A stretch of DNA of 64,000 nt, taken from NCBI GenBank assembly GCA_902629855.1, contig CACOSI010000004.1, forward strand, positions 61,045 through 125,044, read 5' to 3'. Of the stretch, positions 1-9,968 are shown one piece after another (positions within the stretch are counted from its first letter, which is position 1; every line of letters begins with the position of its first letter). The notes beneath the pieces were generated by a model. It made no database searches and was not told the origin of the DNA. It saw nothing but the letters and a program-made list of their open reading frames with translations. A program made the position numbers and the translations under genes. Source of the DNA: an uncultured Fidelibacterota bacterium (lineage in GTDB: Bacteria; Fidelibacterota; Marinisomatia; Marinisomatales; Marinisomataceae).

Positions 1-1530
1 TGGTTTTGCTTCTTTAATTCTCTCATTTTTTTCATTCATAATTGCTCTAACTTTACCAGGAAAATTATTACATATAAACGGTGTACCTATTTTTAGTGTA
101 CCTTTTTGAATTAACACTGTTGCAACTGGACCAAGACCTTTGTCTAGCCTCGAATCAATTACAACTCCTTTACATTCTATTTCAACATTGGCTTTCAAGT
201 CTAAAACTTCAGACTCAAGAAGAATTGCTTCCATTAAATCATCTATTCCCTCTCCAGTTATTGCTGAGGTATTAACAGATTGAATTTTTCCACCCCATTC
301 TTCAACTAATACATTTTTTTCGGATAATTCTCTTTTAACGATATCTGCATTAGCACCTTGTTTATCAATTTTATTTATTGCAACGATTATTGGTACTTCA
401 GCTGCTTGAGCATGGTTTATAGCTTCAATAGTTTGAGGCATTACACTGTCATCAGCAGCAACAACAAGAATAACTATATCTGTTGACTGGGCACCTCTAG
501 CTCTCATTGCTGTAAATGCTTCATGACCAGGTGTATCTAAAAAAGTAATTTTATTATCATTATGTAAAACTTGATAAGCTCCAACTCTTTGAGTTATACC
601 TCCAGATTCACCTGCAGCAACCTTAGTTTCTCTAATATAATCTAAAATAGAAGTTTTACCGTGATCAACATGTCCCATAATTGTTACTACAGGAGCTCTT
701 TTAGATGCATTTGAAAGCTCTTCTTCTGAATGAGTAGTGACAAATAAATCATCAACAACTTCTTCATATTTTTTTAATTCAACATCGTATTCACCAGCAA
801 TTAGCTCAATAACATCCCATTCTAAACGTTGGTTTACCGTTGCTAAAATTCCTATTTGTAAACATTTACTTATTACTTCACTGGTTGTAACATCTAAAAC
901 TTTAGCTATTTCATCAATACTTGCATATTCAGCTAATTCAATTACTCTTTTTTCGTCAGCTGATATATCTTTAGAATCTTTTTTTGTTTTTTTATAAGAC
1001 TTCTTTTTTGGACCTGAATCCATTGAAGCCAATGTTTTCTTTAATCTTTTAACAGCTGAACTATCTTTTTTGAGCTCTTCTTTATCTTTACGAGCCATTT
1101 TTTTATCTTCTTGATTCTCAGGCTGTCTCAAGGAAATCTTTCTTAGTTTCTTTTTAGGTTCTGCTACAACCGGTTTCTTTTCTTTTGAAGAGGTATCTTT
1201 CTTTTCAACTTTTTCAACATTCTTTTCTGTCTTTTTGGCACCACTTTTACGTTGATCCTCTAAAGACATAATTTTGAATTTTTTGACAGATTTAGTCTTC
1301 ATGACTACTTTTGAATCATGAATTTCTTTCCTGACTTGTTCTTTTCTATCTCGTTCAGCTGACTGTCTATCTTTAGCAAACTCTGTGTATACTAATTGTT
1401 GTGTTTTTCCATCTATTGGAGACATGTGACTAGAAACAGAGATATCTTTTGATTTTAGAAAATCAAGTATATCGTTATGCGATATATTAAGTTCTTTAGC
1501 TAACTGAAATATTCTTATTGAATCAGTCAT
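1..1530 (-). CDS. infB: Translation initiation factor IF-2 (N-terminal part; truncated by window start)
   Basis: Open minus-strand frame from ATG at 1530 ([30 protein letters not shown]...), Lys-rich linker then GTPase region; directly downstream of nusA. Confidence 0.93.
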   Translation of the reverse strand, partial: MTDSIRIFQLAKELNISHNDILDFLKSKDISVSSHMSPIDGKTQQLVYTEFAKDRQSAERDRKEQVRKEIHDSKVVMKTKSVKKFKIMSLEDQRKSGAKKTEKNVEKVEKKDTSSKEKKPVVAEPKKKLRKISLRQPENQEDKKMARKDKEELKKDSSAVKRLKKTLASMDSGPKKKSYKKTKKDSKDISADEKRVIELAEYASIDEIAKVLDVTTSEVISKCLQIGILATVNQRLEWDVIELIAGEYDVELKKYEEVVDDLFVTTHSEEELSNASKRAPVVTIMGHVDHGKTSILDYIRETKVAAGESGGITQRVGAYQVLHNDNKITFLDTPGHEAFTAMRARGAQSTDIVILVVAADDSVMPQTIEAINHAQAAEVPIIVAINKIDKQGANADIVKRELSEKNVLVEEWGGKIQSVNTSAITGEGIDDLMEAILLESEVLDLKANVEIECKGVVIDSRLDKGLGPVATVLIQKGTLKIGTPFICNNFPGKVRAIMNEKNERIKEAKP

Positions 1531-1533
1531 TTT

Positions 1534-3015
1534 TTATTCTTCCTCATCATCCTCAATATTTTCTGAGTCGTTTTTAACTGATTTTTCATCATTTTCTTCT
1601 TCTTGAGCAGTTGTCACATCCTCAACTTCTTCTTCAATTGATTCTTCAATGTTTTCTTCAGTTTCATTATCTTCAGCTTCATTTGCTTTTTCCTCAATAG
1701 CTACTTCTATGTCTGCGGTTATTGCATCAATATCTACAACCTCTTCTTCCTTTTCAGTATTGTGAGTTGTGTTTATGAAGTTGTTAACCGCATCACTTAT
1801 TGAATCAATATCTTCTTGCGATAAATCTAAATCGTTAGTTAAAACTGATTTTTGAGCACCCAAATAATCTGCAACAGATACAATATCTAGATTTTTGAGC
1901 TTCTTTGATATATTTTTCTTGATACCATCTAAAGACTCTAAAGTAGTTTTTTGATTGATTAGCAATTCATCATATTCTGATTTGGTGTAAGCATCAATAG
2001 TAAAACCTGTTAGTTTCGAAGCTAAATTTATGTTAACTCCACTTCTTCCAACTGCGTTTTCCAAACCACCCTCTTCAAATATTGCTACACAATATTTTCT
2101 ATCATCATCTATATATAAATCAATAGGTTTTGCTGGTGATAATGCTCGGGTAATAAAAACTTCAGATTTCTCAGTAAAGTTTACAATATCAATCTTTTCA
2201 TTATTTAATTCTCGAACTACAGATTGAATTCTGCTTCCTCTCATCCCTACACAAGCACCTACAGCATCAATTCTCTTATCTACAGAATGAACAATAATTT
2301 TACTTCTTTCTCCAGGTTTTCTTGCAATACCTTTAATTTCAATTATTCCATCTTCAATTTCTGGCACTTCCATTTCAAATAGCTTATATAAAAATAAATC
2401 ATCACTTCTTGAAATAAGAATGTCAGGACCTTTTGGAGTAACTTCAACGGATTTTACCAATGCTCTGATAGTATCTCCTCTGCGAAAACGCTCAGAATAA
2501 ATTTGTTCATTTCTAGGCATTCTCAATTCTGTTTGTTCTATATTTACAAAGGTATTTTCTCTGTGTACTTGATGAACTGTTCCAATTATTACCTCACCAA
2601 TTCTTTGAACATAGTCTTCATAAATATATTGCTGCTGAACTTCTCTAGTTCTTTTATTTAAAAACTGTCTAGCATTAGCTACTAGCCTTCTTCCAAACCT
2701 TGCTGGATCAATAACTTCAACAAATGTATCTCCTAATTTTAACTCACCTGCTAAATCAGGCTCTAATTCAATAGCCCTTTCTAGAGTGATATCAAAATGA
2801 TCATCATCAACCTCTTCAACAATTGTTTTTTCGACATAAATTTCAATTTCACCTTTGTCAAGATTTACAATAACACTACAATTGTCAGATTCACCAGTTT
2901 CTTTTTCAATTATAAATAAAAATAACTGTTCAATAATTGTACCAAGCTCTGAACGTTCAATATTCTTTTCACGAGCTAATTCAATAAAAATTTCAATTAA
3001 ATCTCTATTAATCAT
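1534..3015 (-). CDS. nusA: Transcription termination/antitermination factor NusA with long acidic C-terminal tail
   Basis: MINRDLIEIFIELAREKNIERSE..., S1/KH motifs (GACVGMRGSRIQSVVRELNNEKIDIV); nusA-infB order. Confidence 0.96.
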   Translation of the reverse strand: MINRDLIEIFIELAREKNIERSELGTIIEQLFLFIIEKETGESDNCSVIVNLDKGEIEIYVEKTIVEEVDDDHFDITLERAIELEPDLAGELKLGDTFVEVIDPARFGRRLVANARQFLNKRTREVQQQYIYEDYVQRIGEVIIGTVHQVHRENTFVNIEQTELRMPRNEQIYSERFRRGDTIRALVKSVEVTPKGPDILISRSDDLFLYKLFEMEVPEIEDGIIEIKGIARKPGERSKIIVHSVDKRIDAVGACVGMRGSRIQSVVRELNNEKIDIVNFTEKSEVFITRALSPAKPIDLYIDDDRKYCVAIFEEGGLENAVGRSGVNINLASKLTGFTIDAYTKSEYDELLINQKTTLESLDGIKKNISKKLKNLDIVSVADYLGAQKSVLTNDLDLSQEDIDSISDAVNNFINTTHNTEKEEEVVDIDAITADIEVAIEEKANEAEDNETEENIEESIEEEVEDVTTAQEEENDEKSVKNDSENIEDDEEE

Positions 3016-3046
3016 AATATTCCTTCAATTTTTTTATTATAACAAA

Positions 3047-3064
3047 AATGGGCCGTAGCCCATT
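3047..3064 (-). terminator. Hairpin AATGGGC-CGTA-GCCCATT followed on the minus strand by a T-rich run
   Basis: Perfect 7-bp stem between the TPR gene and nusA. Confidence 0.65.
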
Positions 3065-3110
3065 AAAATTCATCGAAATATATTATATTATATTGGTTAT
3101 TACAAGGAAC

Positions 3111-3758
3111 TTAGTTCAAACTCAATGCATACCCATAAATCTCTTCAAAGAACTCATTATATACAGCAATATCTTTATCAATTTCATCTAAGACTTGTAA
3201 AGCTCGTTCTTTTTCATTGTTTTTTATGAGTTTTTCAGCTTTTGTTATCATAATTAATTTTCTCTCAGATGAAGACAAAGCATTGTTAAATGCGTCATCA
3301 AAGTGTTTTAATGCTTTATTAACATCTTTTTCAAGCTTTCCTAGCATCATGTATGCCTCCTTCTTTAAAGGTGCATATTTGAGCTTTTTAACACTCTCAG
3401 AAATATATAATTTAGCTTTATCATTATTACCGTTTAAAAATGCAGTTCTTCCAAGATAAAATTTGGCTTGATGAGATGCGCTAGTACCTGGAAAATTTTC
3501 TACTATTTCTTCTAACTGCAAGATAGCATTATCAAAGTCCCCACGTTCAAAATAAACCATTGCATTTCCAAGTGCAGAATCTGAAGGAGTTGCTTCTTGA
3601 TCTCCAGATATAGAAAATGCCTGGAAAGTAACAAAAAAGACAATTGCAAACAAAAATAGAGGATTTAATACAACTTTATCAAAGGAATTATAGTCCTTCC
3701 TTTCTTTATAAGAAACCTTAATTGGCGTTTTCACAAATTCTATTATTTTGTCCATCAT
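3111..3758 (-). CDS. TPR-repeat membrane-anchored protein
   Basis: TM segment (FLFAIVFFVTFQAF) plus TPR-like repeats; start moved to the internal Met clear of the trhO stop. Confidence 0.6.
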   Translation of the reverse strand: MMDKIIEFVKTPIKVSYKERKDYNSFDKVVLNPLFLFAIVFFVTFQAFSISGDQEATPSDSALGNAMVYFERGDFDNAILQLEEIVENFPGTSASHQAKFYLGRTAFLNGNNDKAKLYISESVKKLKYAPLKKEAYMMLGKLEKDVNKALKHFDDAFNNALSSSERKLIMITKAEKLIKNNEKERALQVLDEIDKDIAVYNEFFEEIYGYALSLN

Positions 3759-3762
3759 AAGT

Positions 3763-4800
3763 TTATTTCCAGTAATTAAATAATTTATAAAGTTTAGGTC
3801 TAAATTTAGTAGATAATTTCGCACTTGTAACCTTTTTATTTACATCTTTTATTAAAATTTTTCTTTTTTCAAATTCTAAATTTTTAAAGCTTTTACAGTC
3901 ATAAGAGCAACAGTTTTCAAACTTTTTTGCGCATTTATCACATTGAATAAATAAAATGTGACATGAATCATTGTGACAATTTTTATGATTGTCACTTGAT
4001 TGATCACATTGGTGGCATCTTGAAATGATATCTTCAGTTACTCTTTCACCCAAACGATCATCAAATACAAAATTTTTTCCTATAAAAAGTGATTCAATTT
4101 TACTTTCTTTGATATCGTGTGCATATTGAATGATACCTCCATCAAGTTGATACACACTTTTATACCCCTTCTTAATAAGATAAGAGCTTGCTTTTTCACA
4201 TCTAATTCCACCGGTACAATAAAGATGAATTTTTTTATCTTTATGTTTTTGTAACATGTTATCTACTTTTGGTAACAATTCTTGTGAAAAATGAGCATCA
4301 GGAACAATTGCATTCCTAAATTTACCAACTTCGCTTTCATAATAATTTCTTATATCTACTACAACTGAGTTACTTTCTTGAATTGAATGATGAAAATCTA
4401 TTGGCTTTAAATGCTTTCCTACTCTATTCATATCAAATTCTTTATCTGATAATTTGTAAGCGACTATTTCATCTTTTAACAAAATTTTTAATTTGATAAA
4501 AGAATGGCCATCTTTGATAGCATATTTAAATTTGACATCTTCGAAAAAATCAAAATTTGATATGAATTTTTCAAATTCATCAATGTTATGCTCAGGTATA
4601 CTTATTTGGGCATTTATTCCTTCTTTAGCTAGGTATATTCTGCCAAAAACTTTCAATTCACTTAAATGTTTGTAAAGAATATTCCTTAATGCTTTGCGAT
4701 TTTCAATTTTAATATATTTATAAAAGGAACAGGTTTTTCTAGAAAAACATTCATTATTTAAGTCTTTTTTCAACTCAATTATTGATTTTTTATTGAACAT
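3763..4800 (-). CDS. trhO: tRNA uridine(34) hydroxylase, rhodanese family (TrhO/YceA), with Cys-rich C-terminus
   Basis: Rhodanese loop YCTGGIRCEKAS, EGINAQIS motif, C-terminal CHQCDQ...CDKC cluster. Confidence 0.9.
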   Translation of the reverse strand: MFNKKSIIELKKDLNNECFSRKTCSFYKYIKIENRKALRNILYKHLSELKVFGRIYLAKEGINAQISIPEHNIDEFEKFISNFDFFEDVKFKYAIKDGHSFIKLKILLKDEIVAYKLSDKEFDMNRVGKHLKPIDFHHSIQESNSVVVDIRNYYESEVGKFRNAIVPDAHFSQELLPKVDNMLQKHKDKKIHLYCTGGIRCEKASSYLIKKGYKSVYQLDGGIIQYAHDIKESKIESLFIGKNFVFDDRLGERVTEDIISRCHQCDQSSDNHKNCHNDSCHILFIQCDKCAKKFENCCSYDCKSFKNLEFEKRKILIKDVNKKVTSAKLSTKFRPKLYKLFNYWK

Positions 4801-4817
4801 TTAGAATGTTAATGCAA

Positions 4818-4851
4818 AAAGAGCCTATTAACAATAGATAATAGGCTCTTT
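4818..4851 (-). terminator. Hairpin AAAGAGCCTATTA...TAATAGGCTCTTT
   Basis: Long perfect inverted repeat just after the stop of 4870..5610. Confidence 0.75.
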
Positions 4852-4869
4852 GACTGTCTGTATTTTTAT

Positions 4870-5610
4870 TTAGTTGGAAGAAGTACTTAAATCACGTCTA
4901 AGTTTAAGAACTTGATTTTGTGTCCACATCCATGCACCACTAAAACTCATTTCTGGTTTATTTTCGGACATTTTGTTAACTACGTTTGCTCTTAGAGCAA
5001 AATCTGGAGCTAACATTTCAGATCTAGTTTTGTGAGGTGTTGCATACATCATAACATTCATATTTCCACCTGATGCTTTTGTCATTACCCACCATGTTCT
5101 CTCATAACCGGTTTCTTCAGAAGCAGCTTTAAAATCTTCAAAAATTTCTAAAGCCTTTGATCTGTCACCTGTTGGCATTCCATAATAGAAAACTGAAACA
5201 AAATCAAATTGCTCCTCTGGATCAAGTTTATCAAGATTTACACTTAAATCTTCTTCTAAAATCCAAAACTCCATTCCACCATAAAGATTTGTTAAATCAT
5301 TTAACTTATCTCCAGGTAAGGTTGCATGATTATTTAGAGCATCCAAAACATCCTCTACCTTTGAATGTGGGACTGGCCAGTTTGCAGGTACTCTATAAAA
5401 ATCTCCTGAACTAGGTCCAGATACTATTTGCCATGTATTAAGTGCATTTAAATCACTGGTATGTACTTTATTATGTTTTTTAAGAGCAGTTTCAAATTGT
5501 TTTCCTGTAACTCCATCTTTCGGCCCAATTAATGATTGCATATGATACAATGGTTCCTGAGCAAAAGTAAACGAAAGTACAACAGCTAATGCTATGATTA
5601 TTTTTTTCAT
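4870..5610 (-). CDS. Secreted protein, paralog of 5670..6383
   Basis: Signal peptide MKKIIIALAVVLSFTFAQ; shares IG.KDGV...F..A...HNK.H..DL.A..T.QIV.GP..GD..R.P with neighbour. Confidence 0.7.
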   Translation of the reverse strand: MKKIIIALAVVLSFTFAQEPLYHMQSLIGPKDGVTGKQFETALKKHNKVHTSDLNALNTWQIVSGPSSGDFYRVPANWPVPHSKVEDVLDALNNHATLPGDKLNDLTNLYGGMEFWILEEDLSVNLDKLDPEEQFDFVSVFYYGMPTGDRSKALEIFEDFKAASEETGYERTWWVMTKASGGNMNVMMYATPHKTRSEMLAPDFALRANVVNKMSENKPEMSFSGAWMWTQNQVLKLRRDLSTSSN

Positions 5611-5638
5611 TTAAATCCCCTTTTATATAGTTAAAAAA

Positions 5639-5661
5639 AAGAGCCTAATAAATAGGCTCTT
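5639..5661 (-). terminator. Hairpin AAGAGCCTA...TAGGCTCTT
   Basis: Perfect inverted repeat after the stop of 5670..6383; same stem core as hairpin at 4818. Confidence 0.7.
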
Positions 5662-5669
5662 GTAAAAAA

Positions 5670-6383
5670 TTAATTACTTAAATCAGGTCTATGTACTGAA
5701 ACTTGACTTAAACCATTCCATGCGCTTTGACCCCAAGTTGATTCCCAATCTGGCATTCTTTTTGAGAGCTCACCCAATAAAGCAAAAAATGCAGATTGAT
5801 CTAAAGCTTCAGAAAGAGTATCATGACCAGAAACAAAGATATATTCATTGAAAGGTCCACCAGTATTTGAAACCATGCATACAAAATGTTCAGTTGAACC
5901 TAATTCGTTCCTTATTTCATTAGCCATTTTAAAAATTGATTCAGCTTTTGATTGTCCACCTTGTCTAATATTCCACTTACTCTGTCTAAGATACTTCCAC
6001 GATTTTACCTGCGGATTATAACTTAAATCAGGTCTTAAAGTATAAAAGACAGTACCATTCCTTCCATCAACCATACTTTCATTAAACTTATCGTAAGGTA
6101 CAGGAGCGTGATTCTCCCATTCATTAAAAATAGCATCAATTTTATCAGCTGATACAAAAATAGATTTAGGCATTCTTATGTAGTCTCCTGCATCTGGACC
6201 ATTTACAATTTGGTAAGTTGTTGCGGCTCCAAGGTCGGTAGCATGTGCTTTATTATGCTGAATCATTGCCTTTTCAAAATCTTTAATTTTTACACCATCC
6301 TTAACACCTATTTGTATTTGCATGTTGTAGGTTTGTCCAAAGGCAAAAGCAGAAAAAATGAATACTAATAATATTTTTTTCAT
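5670..6383 (-). CDS. Secreted protein, paralog of 4870..5610
   Basis: Signal peptide MKKILLVFIFSAFAFGQ; shared motifs with downstream gene. Confidence 0.7.
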   Translation of the reverse strand: MKKILLVFIFSAFAFGQTYNMQIQIGVKDGVKIKDFEKAMIQHNKAHATDLGAATTYQIVNGPDAGDYIRMPKSIFVSADKIDAIFNEWENHAPVPYDKFNESMVDGRNGTVFYTLRPDLSYNPQVKSWKYLRQSKWNIRQGGQSKAESIFKMANEIRNELGSTEHFVCMVSNTGGPFNEYIFVSGHDTLSEALDQSAFFALLGELSKRMPDWESTWGQSAWNGLSQVSVHRPDLSN

Positions 6384-6450
6384 CGAAATCCCCTTCATTA
6401 ATTAATAACTAAATATTTTATGAATTATTTTATAAAGTTGTTACAAAAAG

Positions 6451-6990
6451 TTATCTTGAAGCTTTAGCAATCTCTTCAAAGTTGACTTTGTTGTAAAAAA
6501 ATTTCTTTATTTCCATGAAATTTGAACCATAATTTTCATACCAATCCTTATGAAGAGCCAGCTCTTTTAAAGTCGGGCCTGTAACATTGAACTCAACAGA
6601 ATAATCATCGCTTATCTTTCCAGGTAGAGCAATATTTCTGGCGTAATGAAAATTATCAATCAAATTAATATGTGGTAATAAATCTATAAAAGTAGATAAA
6701 CCAGTTCTTTGATTTATTATTTTGGCATTTATTGATAAATACGGCACAAAACCTCCTGCTGGCGTTCCTTCAGGAATGTTTTTTTTATCCCAATTTACCC
6801 TTGCTTCGATGTGAATATTTGATTGATTTTCCTTTAAATGCATTTCCGTTGGCATTATATGATCTTTAATTGCCCCTTCAAAAATAAAAATAATACCAGG
6901 TTCAATCCTTTCTTCTCCAATAACAAGTTCTTGTGAAAATCCGAAATTAAATAACAGTAAAAGTATAAAGTATTGAATTGTTTTTAGCAT
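6451..6990 (-). CDS. Secreted protein of unknown function
   Basis: MLKTIQYFILLLLFNFGFSQ signal peptide, preceded by GGGGAAAAA. Confidence 0.6.
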   Translation of the reverse strand: MLKTIQYFILLLLFNFGFSQELVIGEERIEPGIIFIFEGAIKDHIMPTEMHLKENQSNIHIEARVNWDKKNIPEGTPAGGFVPYLSINAKIINQRTGLSTFIDLLPHINLIDNFHYARNIALPGKISDDYSVEFNVTGPTLKELALHKDWYENYGSNFMEIKKFFYNKVNFEEIAKASR

Positions 6991-7001
6991 TTTTTCCCCA
7001 A

Positions 7002-7922
7002 TCATAAATGAAACTTCTGACCAAATTTAGTAATGTTAAAACCTTTTTTTAAAATATTTTTATGTTCTAACGAATTTTGCTTTAATGCGGGATTAGTGTG
7101 ATTTAAATGAATGAAAAATACTTTATTTTTATCCTTTTCAATAAGTTCCATAGTTTCAACAATAAAAGGATGTGGAATTTTAGACATATCTCTTCCAGGC
7201 AACTCATTTATATTATAAAAAGTTCCATCTAACAAATTATAATCATTTTTTTGAACTACATCTCTAATATCATAAGACCATTTTGACCATTTATCAATAT
7301 CAGGAATAAAAATTAGAGATTTCTTGCTTTTAATTTGATAACCTACAGTTTCAGAAAACTCATCTCTGTGAGGCACCAAAATAGGTTTAATATATAAATT
7401 TGTTGATAAAGAAATAAACTGCTCATTACTTAATTCTTTCAAAGCAATATTTTTCAATTCAACTAATTGGCTCCATGGACCATTTGATTCTATAAATTTT
7501 TTCATTTTCTTCATTACAAATACTGGTACATTTTTTGAGCCCATTACTTCCCTGCCTAGATGTAGTAGGCCTGTATAATGTCCCATATGAGCATGAGTGA
7601 TAAATATTCCGGCTAAAGAGAAACCGGTTTTCTTTTCAAGAAAATCTAATTGTTCAGGAAAATCAGGAGTCGCATCAATTATCCAAAATTTCTTATCTTT
7701 TGGATTAACTATGGCAATACTTGATACTTTTTTATGAAGAAATCTATTGTCCCATAATTCTTCACAACAATCTTTTTTACACGCTGCATGTGGAGATCCT
7801 CCGTCCTGAGCAGTACCTAAAACAATTATATAAGGATGATCATTTGCGTATAAAGAACCAAAGAAAACAAATAAAATAAATACCTTTAAAAGGAATTTAT
7901 CCAAATAGTTGACCTTCTTCAT
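7002..7922 (-). CDS. Secreted PqqB-like metallo-beta-lactamase-fold hydrolase
   Basis: IIVLGTAQDGGSPHAACKKDCC, THAHMGHYTGLLHLGREVMG, FIHLNHTNP; internal Met with signal peptide taken as start. Confidence 0.75.
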   Translation of the reverse strand: MKKVNYLDKFLLKVFILFVFFGSLYANDHPYIIVLGTAQDGGSPHAACKKDCCEELWDNRFLHKKVSSIAIVNPKDKKFWIIDATPDFPEQLDFLEKKTGFSLAGIFITHAHMGHYTGLLHLGREVMGSKNVPVFVMKKMKKFIESNGPWSQLVELKNIALKELSNEQFISLSTNLYIKPILVPHRDEFSETVGYQIKSKKSLIFIPDIDKWSKWSYDIRDVVQKNDYNLLDGTFYNINELPGRDMSKIPHPFIVETMELIEKDKNKVFFIHLNHTNPALKQNSLEHKNILKKGFNITKFGQKFHL

Positions 7923-9768
7923 TAGTTGCTTGCTTTGGAAGAGATTTACTATCATACATTGCATTAATTTCTTCCTTATGCTTATCTGCAACAACTTTTC
8001 TTTTAATTGACATTTTAGGAGTCAATTCTCCATTATCAACAGTCCATTCATCTGCAATTAGTGTAAATTTCCTTACAGATTCATATCTTGAAAAGTTAGT
8101 CATTGTATTTTTAACTATTGCATCAAAGTGTTCGTAGGTTTGGTCGTGATCACATAAAGACTTATAGTCTAAGCTTGCTAGTCCCTGCTCTTCAGCCCAA
8201 GCCATAAGATTTTCTTTATTTGGAACTATAAGTGCGCTTATAAAGTTTCTATCGTCTCCAATTACACTACATTGCTCAATATACTTGTTTGAAGTTAATG
8301 AAACTTCCATTGGTTGAGGTGCTACATTTTTTCCACCTGAAGTAACTATTAAGCTCTTTTTTCTGTCAGTTATTCGCAGCAAACCATCTTCATCAAATAC
8401 TCCAATATCACCAGAGTGAAACCATCCATCTATAATTGCTTCTTTTGTGGCTTCTTCATTTTTGTAATATCCTTGCATTACGCAATGACCCCTGCAAATA
8501 ATTTCTCCATCTTCTGCAATTTTTACCTCAACTCCTGGAATAGGTTTTCCGACTGTTCCAAATTTAAAAAAGTCTGGATCTCCTAAAGTCATTACTGGAC
8601 TAGTTTCAGTTAAACCATATCCCTCAATGATTGATATTCCTATTCCACAAAAGAATGAACCAACTTCTTTTGATAAAGCTGATCCACCTGACGAACAGGC
8701 TCTTACTTTTCCACCAAGAGCTGCTCTAAATTTATTTAAAACTAATTTATCTGCAATTTTATACTTTAAACCTAAAATAAAAGGAAGACTTTTATTTGCT
8801 TGTCTAAAAGGTACTGTTTCAAGTCCCACTGAAATTGACCATTCTGCTAGCTTCTTTTTAACACCAGTCATACTTGATACTGTATCCATAATTTTTGCGT
8901 GTATTTTTTCGAAAATTCTCGGTACAGCTGTTAAAAAGGTTGGTCTAACTTCTCTAATATTTTCAAAAAGTATCTCAGGTGTAAAATTCATTTCTGCATA
9001 GTAAATTTGTGTACCTTGACTAAAAATTGAATAATGTCCACCTACTCTTTCAAAACTATGACTTATTGGTAGAAATGAAACAAATCTTTCAATTCCGTCT
9101 TTAGGTTTCAATTCAGGATTAAAATCCATAGCTTTCTTCAATAACCCATCAATTGACAATAAATTATTACAAATATTTGAGTGATTTAGCATAACGCCTT
9201 TTGGATTACCGGTTGTACCGCTAGTATAAATTAAAGTCAATAAATCGTCTTCTTTAACAGTTTTAGATAAAGATCTAATGTCATGTTGATTTTCTTTCAT
9301 TTTAAATACATCAGCAAACTTAACAACATGTTGTTTATCTCCAGAATAACCATCATCCATAATGATTATTGTATGTAATAATGAACTAGCATCATTAATT
9401 AATGAATAAACCTTATCTAATTGGATTTCGTCTTGCACTATTGCGACTTTACTTTCTGAGTGTGCAACGACATATTGTGATTGAGTTGGAATTAATGTAG
9501 GATATACTGGTACAGATACTGCTCTAATATGTGCAATAGCATAATCGGATATTGCCCATTTTCTAGAATTTGCACCTATTATTGCTACCTTGTCTAGATC
9601 ATTAATTCCAAGATTTTTTAAACCATTTGCAAAGTCTTCAACTTGCATCTGCAAGTCTTTTAGCTCTATTCCTTCCCAACCATTCTCAGTTTTGGTAAAA
9701 AAAGTTTTAAGATTAGGTTTTTCGCTAACTAATAATTGAAACATCTCTGGTACTGTTTTAAATGACAC
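7897..9768 (-). CDS. Long-chain acyl-CoA synthetase (AMP-binding family)
   Basis: TLIYTSGTTGNPKGVMLNHSN, EGYGLTETSP, GWFHSGDIG motifs. Confidence 0.93.
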   Translation of the reverse strand: MSFKTVPEMFQLLVSEKPNLKTFFTKTENGWEGIELKDLQMQVEDFANGLKNLGINDLDKVAIIGANSRKWAISDYAIAHIRAVSVPVYPTLIPTQSQYVVAHSESKVAIVQDEIQLDKVYSLINDASSLLHTIIIMDDGYSGDKQHVVKFADVFKMKENQHDIRSLSKTVKEDDLLTLIYTSGTTGNPKGVMLNHSNICNNLLSIDGLLKKAMDFNPELKPKDGIERFVSFLPISHSFERVGGHYSIFSQGTQIYYAEMNFTPEILFENIREVRPTFLTAVPRIFEKIHAKIMDTVSSMTGVKKKLAEWSISVGLETVPFRQANKSLPFILGLKYKIADKLVLNKFRAALGGKVRACSSGGSALSKEVGSFFCGIGISIIEGYGLTETSPVMTLGDPDFFKFGTVGKPIPGVEVKIAEDGEIICRGHCVMQGYYKNEEATKEAIIDGWFHSGDIGVFDEDGLLRITDRKKSLIVTSGGKNVAPQPMEVSLTSNKYIEQCSVIGDDRNFISALIVPNKENLMAWAEEQGLASLDYKSLCDHDQTYEHFDAIVKNTMTNFSRYESVRKFTLIADEWTVDNGELTPKMSIKRKVVADKHKEEINAMYDSKSLPKQATNEEGQLFG

Positions 9769-9795
9769 TTTTATCTCCTTTGAAGTATTTGGTTA

Positions 9796-9830
9796 TTGAC
9801 AAACTACATACTTTATCTGAAATTTGTCAA
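9796..9830. promoter_or_regulatory. Inverted repeat TTGACAAA-N19-TTTGTCAA between acyl-CoA synthetase gene and tRNA-Leu
   Basis: Perfect 8-bp arms in the divergent intergenic region; each arm contains TTGACA. Confidence 0.45.
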
Positions 9831-9837
9831 CATCTTT

Positions 9838-9921
9838 GCCGGGGTGGCGGAATTGGTAGACGCGCTGGTCTCAAACACCAGTGAGAGCAATCTCATGTCG
9901 GTTCGAGCCCGACCCTCGGTA
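9838..9921 (+). tRNA. tRNA-Leu(CAA)
   Basis: Class II tRNA; acceptor GCCGGGG/CCTCGGT, anticodon loop CTCAAAC, GGTTCGAGCCC T-arm. Confidence 0.93.
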
Positions 9922-9930
9922 CAAAAAAAA

Positions 9931-9956
9931 GGGCTAAAAATTAGCCCTTTTTTTAA
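9931..9956 (+). terminator. Intrinsic terminator GGGCTAA-AAA-TTAGCCC + T-run, probably bidirectional
   Basis: Perfect hairpin with A-run before and T-run after. Confidence 0.85.
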
Positions 9957-9968
9957 ACTACAAATAAA

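Noticed and set aside
8627-9001. 124-aa plus-strand ORF inside the acyl-CoA synthetase gene
   Set aside because: Antisense shadow ORF of a well-supported gene; no recognisable domain. The same applies to most other plus-strand ORFs opposite minus-strand genes.
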